NCBI GenBank assembly: GCA_024707075.1
Contig: JANQAK010000001.1
Span: 1,386,001-1,450,000 of the forward strand
Direction: 5' to 3'
From: Afipia sp.
GTDB lineage: Bacteria; Pseudomonadota; Alphaproteobacteria; Rhizobiales; Xanthobacteraceae
Length of the DNA stretch: 64,000 bases
How positions within the stretch are numbered: the first letter of the stretch is position 1; every line of letters begins with the position of its first letter. A model generated the notes under the pieces. That model searched no databases. It was not told the origin of the DNA and saw nothing but the letters and a program-made list of their open reading frames with translations. A program made the position numbers and the translations under genes. Positions 62,318 through 64,000 of this stretch are shown here, one piece after another.

Positions 62318-62704
62318 ATGAACCGGCAAACGACCATGCGTATGCTGCTCGCGATCTTCATGATCGCGGGATTGGTCATGGCGCCGCTGTCCCGCCCCGT
62401 GATGGCGCAAGCATCTTCCGACGTCTCGATGCACGCGATGATGGATGATATGTCCGCTTCGGGTATGGCGGACGAGATGGCGAACGACATGCCGTGCTGC
62501 CCGTCGAAGGCTCCGGCGCCGATTACTTGCGACAAATGCATCTTCATGGCGGGCTGCAACGCCCAATGCTTCACTGGCCTGTCGGGGGCTATTGTTCAGC
62601 CGCCTTTCACCGCCGCCGGAACCGTCATGTCCCTGCGGGATGAGTCCTGGCCCGATAGCTTGGGTCATCCGCCTCCCGACCAGCCTCCCCGAATCCTGAT
62701 CTGA
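62318..62704 (+). CDS. Exported Met/Cys-rich protein, first gene of a putative copper operon
   Basis: 128 aa. Signal peptide (MLLAIFMIAGLVMAPLSRPV, cleavage near MAQA). Mature part starts with a Met/His/Asp-rich stretch (SMHAMMDDMSASGMADEMAN), then PCCPSKAPAPITCDKCIFMA and GCNAQCF with six cysteines, suggesting copper or another soft metal. It is followed by a FixH/YtkA-like gene and a CusB-type adaptor on the same strand, which supports a metal role. Family not named with certainty (DUF2946-like). Confidence 0.78.
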   Translation: MNRQTTMRMLLAIFMIAGLVMAPLSRPVMAQASSDVSMHAMMDDMSASGMADEMANDMPCCPSKAPAPITCDKCIFMAGCNAQCFTGLSGAIVQPPFTAAGTVMSLRDESWPDSLGHPPPDQPPRILI

Positions 62705-62798
62705 TCGGCGCTTCGCCGCCGTGCTGCCGCGCGCTGAATTCGCGCGGATCGACGCATGCCGTTTTGCGGCAATCATGATCATTCGAGGAATTTTTGAA

Positions 62799-63206
62799 AT
62801 GAAGAAGCTCAATTCACTGCGCATCCTTCGGACCGCGCTCATCGCTGTTGCCGTTGCCGGTTCGATCGGCGTCGCACGCGCCGACATCAAGGACTATGAA
62901 TTCCAGCTTGTGGATCAGACCGTCAAGGCTGGTCCGGACAAGACCGTCACGGTTCGGCTTGTCAACAAGACCACCGGCAAGGCGGTGCCGGACGCCATCA
63001 TCATCGCAACCCGTCTCGACATGGCTCCGGACGGCATGAAGGAGATGGCGACAAAAGTCGTGCCGGTGCCGGGCGGCGAACCGGGGACGTACAGGTTCAA
63101 GGCGACTTTCGGGATGGAAGGCCGCTGGCAGCTCTCGCTCGGAGCCAAGGTGCAGGGCGAGGTCGGGACTGTCGAAAACAAGTTCGTCATCACGGCGCAG
63201 AAATGA
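62799..63206 (+). CDS. FixH/YtkA-like exported protein
   Basis: 135 aa. ATG 62799 has GAGGAA eight bases upstream; an earlier in-frame start at 62721 lacks support. Signal peptide (RILRTALIAVAVAGSIGVAR, then A-DI). Single beta-sandwich domain: DQTVKAGPDKTVTVRLVNKT, PDAIIIATRLDMAPDGMKEM, PGTYRFKATFGMEGRWQLSL. The Met-rich middle could bind copper, as in YtkA/CopC-like proteins of Cus-type operons. The stop overlaps the next ATG (ATGA). Confidence 0.86.
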   Translation: MKKLNSLRILRTALIAVAVAGSIGVARADIKDYEFQLVDQTVKAGPDKTVTVRLVNKTTGKAVPDAIIIATRLDMAPDGMKEMATKVVPVPGGEPGTYRFKATFGMEGRWQLSLGAKVQGEVGTVENKFVITAQK

Positions 63207-64000
63207 GAACCGTCAGCACGGTTATCGCCGCCGCCGCCGCGTTGATCGCGGCGGCCGGCGGCGGATTCATCATGGTTCACGGGCAACATCGGGGAGCTGA
63301 GGTTCCGCGCCTCGCTCTCGTGACGGCGGCGCGGGCAAATGACGCGCCAATCTATTACCAGGATCCGGACGGCAAATCGCTATATTCGCCGACGCCGAAG
63401 AAGACTCCGGACGGCCGCGATTACATCGCCGTGTATGCCGAGACGGAGGAAGCGTCCGCTCCCAAGGCCGTGCCGACGGATCGAAAGATCAAGTACTACC
63501 GCAATCCGATGGGACTGCCGGATACATCGCGGGTGCCGAAAAAGGATTCGATGGGGATGGACTACATCCCCGTTTATGAAGGCGAAGACAGGGATGACGG
63601 CTCGGTCAAACTTTCCGCCGGAAAGATCCAGCGCACCGGCGTGAAGTCGGAACCCGCGGCACCTCGCGTCATTCGCACCTTGATCCGCGCGCCGGGCACG
63701 ATCCAGCTCGACGAGCGCCGCATCTCCGTCATTTCAATGCGGGCGGAAAGCTGGGTTCAGAAAGTCGCGAACGTCACCACCGGCAGCAAGGTCAGCAAGG
63801 GCCAGCCGCTGATGGAGATCTACAGTCCGTCCGTGGCCTCGGCGGCGGCGGAATATATCGCCACCATCACGTCGAAAGGAACGAGCGGCGTGGCCGCATA
63901 TGGCCGCGGCTCGCGGCAACGGCTGATGAACCTCGACGTCCCCGACGCGGCGATTGCCGCCATGGAGAAGAGCGGCACCGTTCCCATCACCATCGATTGG
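63203..64000 (+). CDS. CusB-type RND efflux adaptor with heavy-metal-binding domain (partial)
   Basis: Periplasmic adaptor of a Cus-like heavy-metal RND pump; 266 residues are visible and the frame runs off the window. N-terminal anchor (TVIAAAAALIAAAGGGFIMV). Residues 97-125 form a heavy-metal-binding motif (KYYRNPMGLPDTSRVPKKDS, MGMDYIPVYE). Residues 50-79 (YYQDPDGKSLYSPTPKKTPD, GRDYIAVYA) look like a degenerate second copy lacking the Met residues. From about 150 the adaptor barrel and lipoyl parts begin (VIRTLIRAPGTIQLDERRIS). ATG overlaps the FixH-like stop. A cusA-like pump gene is expected next. Confidence 0.92.
   Translation, partial: MRTVSTVIAAAAALIAAAGGGFIMVHGQHRGAEVPRLALVTAARANDAPIYYQDPDGKSLYSPTPKKTPDGRDYIAVYAETEEASAPKAVPTDRKIKYYRNPMGLPDTSRVPKKDSMGMDYIPVYEGEDRDDGSVKLSAGKIQRTGVKSEPAAPRVIRTLIRAPGTIQLDERRISVISMRAESWVQKVANVTTGSKVSKGQPLMEIYSPSVASAAAEYIATITSKGTSGVAAYGRGSRQRLMNLDVPDAAIAAMEKSGTVPITIDW

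Overview
The window is about 64 kb of high-GC chromosome from an alphaproteobacterium, most likely Rhizobiales in the Bradyrhizobiaceae (Nitrobacteraceae) group: a Rhodopseudomonas, Bradyrhizobium, Afipia or Oligotropha relative. This rests on protein resemblance and gene order (fabB-fabI, rimP-nusA-infB-truB-rpsO-pnp, dnaA-dnaN-recF-gyrB near rpsT, DUF2336 and DUF3551 proteins). The genus is not resolved. I see no tRNA, rRNA, CRISPR, prophage or transposase gene.

Layout. 0-1.4 kb: end of fabB, then fabI (fatty acid synthesis). 1.6-13 kb: a Tat-exported superoxide dismutase, then the minus-strand ribosome/RNA operon rimP-nusA-ylxR-infB-rbfA-truB-rpsO-pnp. 13.4-25.9 kb: a DUF2336 gene, then minus-strand genes trmB, an XRE regulator, lnt-corC-ybeY-phoH-miaB-HAD-fur-rimI-tsaB, an Nfu-type Fe-S carrier and a UspA protein. 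26-40 kb: trpS, murJ, an adenosine-kinase-like PfkB enzyme, a SulP-STAS-cNMP transporter, enoyl-CoA hydratase, SDR, pirin, malonyl-CoA decarboxylase and MmgE/PrpD. 40-50.3 kb: gyrB, recF, dnaN, dnaA and rpsT, with repeats in three of the gaps. 50.6-62.1 kb: mixed accessory genes (msrA, an orphan polysaccharide-export lipoprotein, dienelactone hydrolase, a two-gene AtuA locus, EamA transporter, SDR, GGDEF protein, AI-2E permease). 62.3 kb to the end: the start of a copper/heavy-metal efflux operon, ending inside a CusB-type adaptor.

Two themes run through the window. (1) Palindromic repeats of several families fill the gaps. One family (arms at 1.4, 38.0 and 45.3/45.7 kb) carries a DUF559 nuclease-like gene exactly in its core in the dnaN-recF gap, and has an empty core elsewhere. 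This looks like a mobile element with non-autonomous derivatives. A second family consists of paired palindromes of about 77 bp with CTAGTG/CACTAG-like ends. It sits just after stop codons in same-strand gaps and shows compensatory arm changes. (2) Seven otherwise well conserved genes (pnp, truB, a DUF2336 gene, a HAD gene, fur, trpS, an atuA-like gene) each have one small frame break, mostly in short homopolymers or a CG repeat. I read these mainly as residual sequencing/assembly errors and annotate the genes across the breaks. The DUF559 gene differs: it has an in-frame stop.
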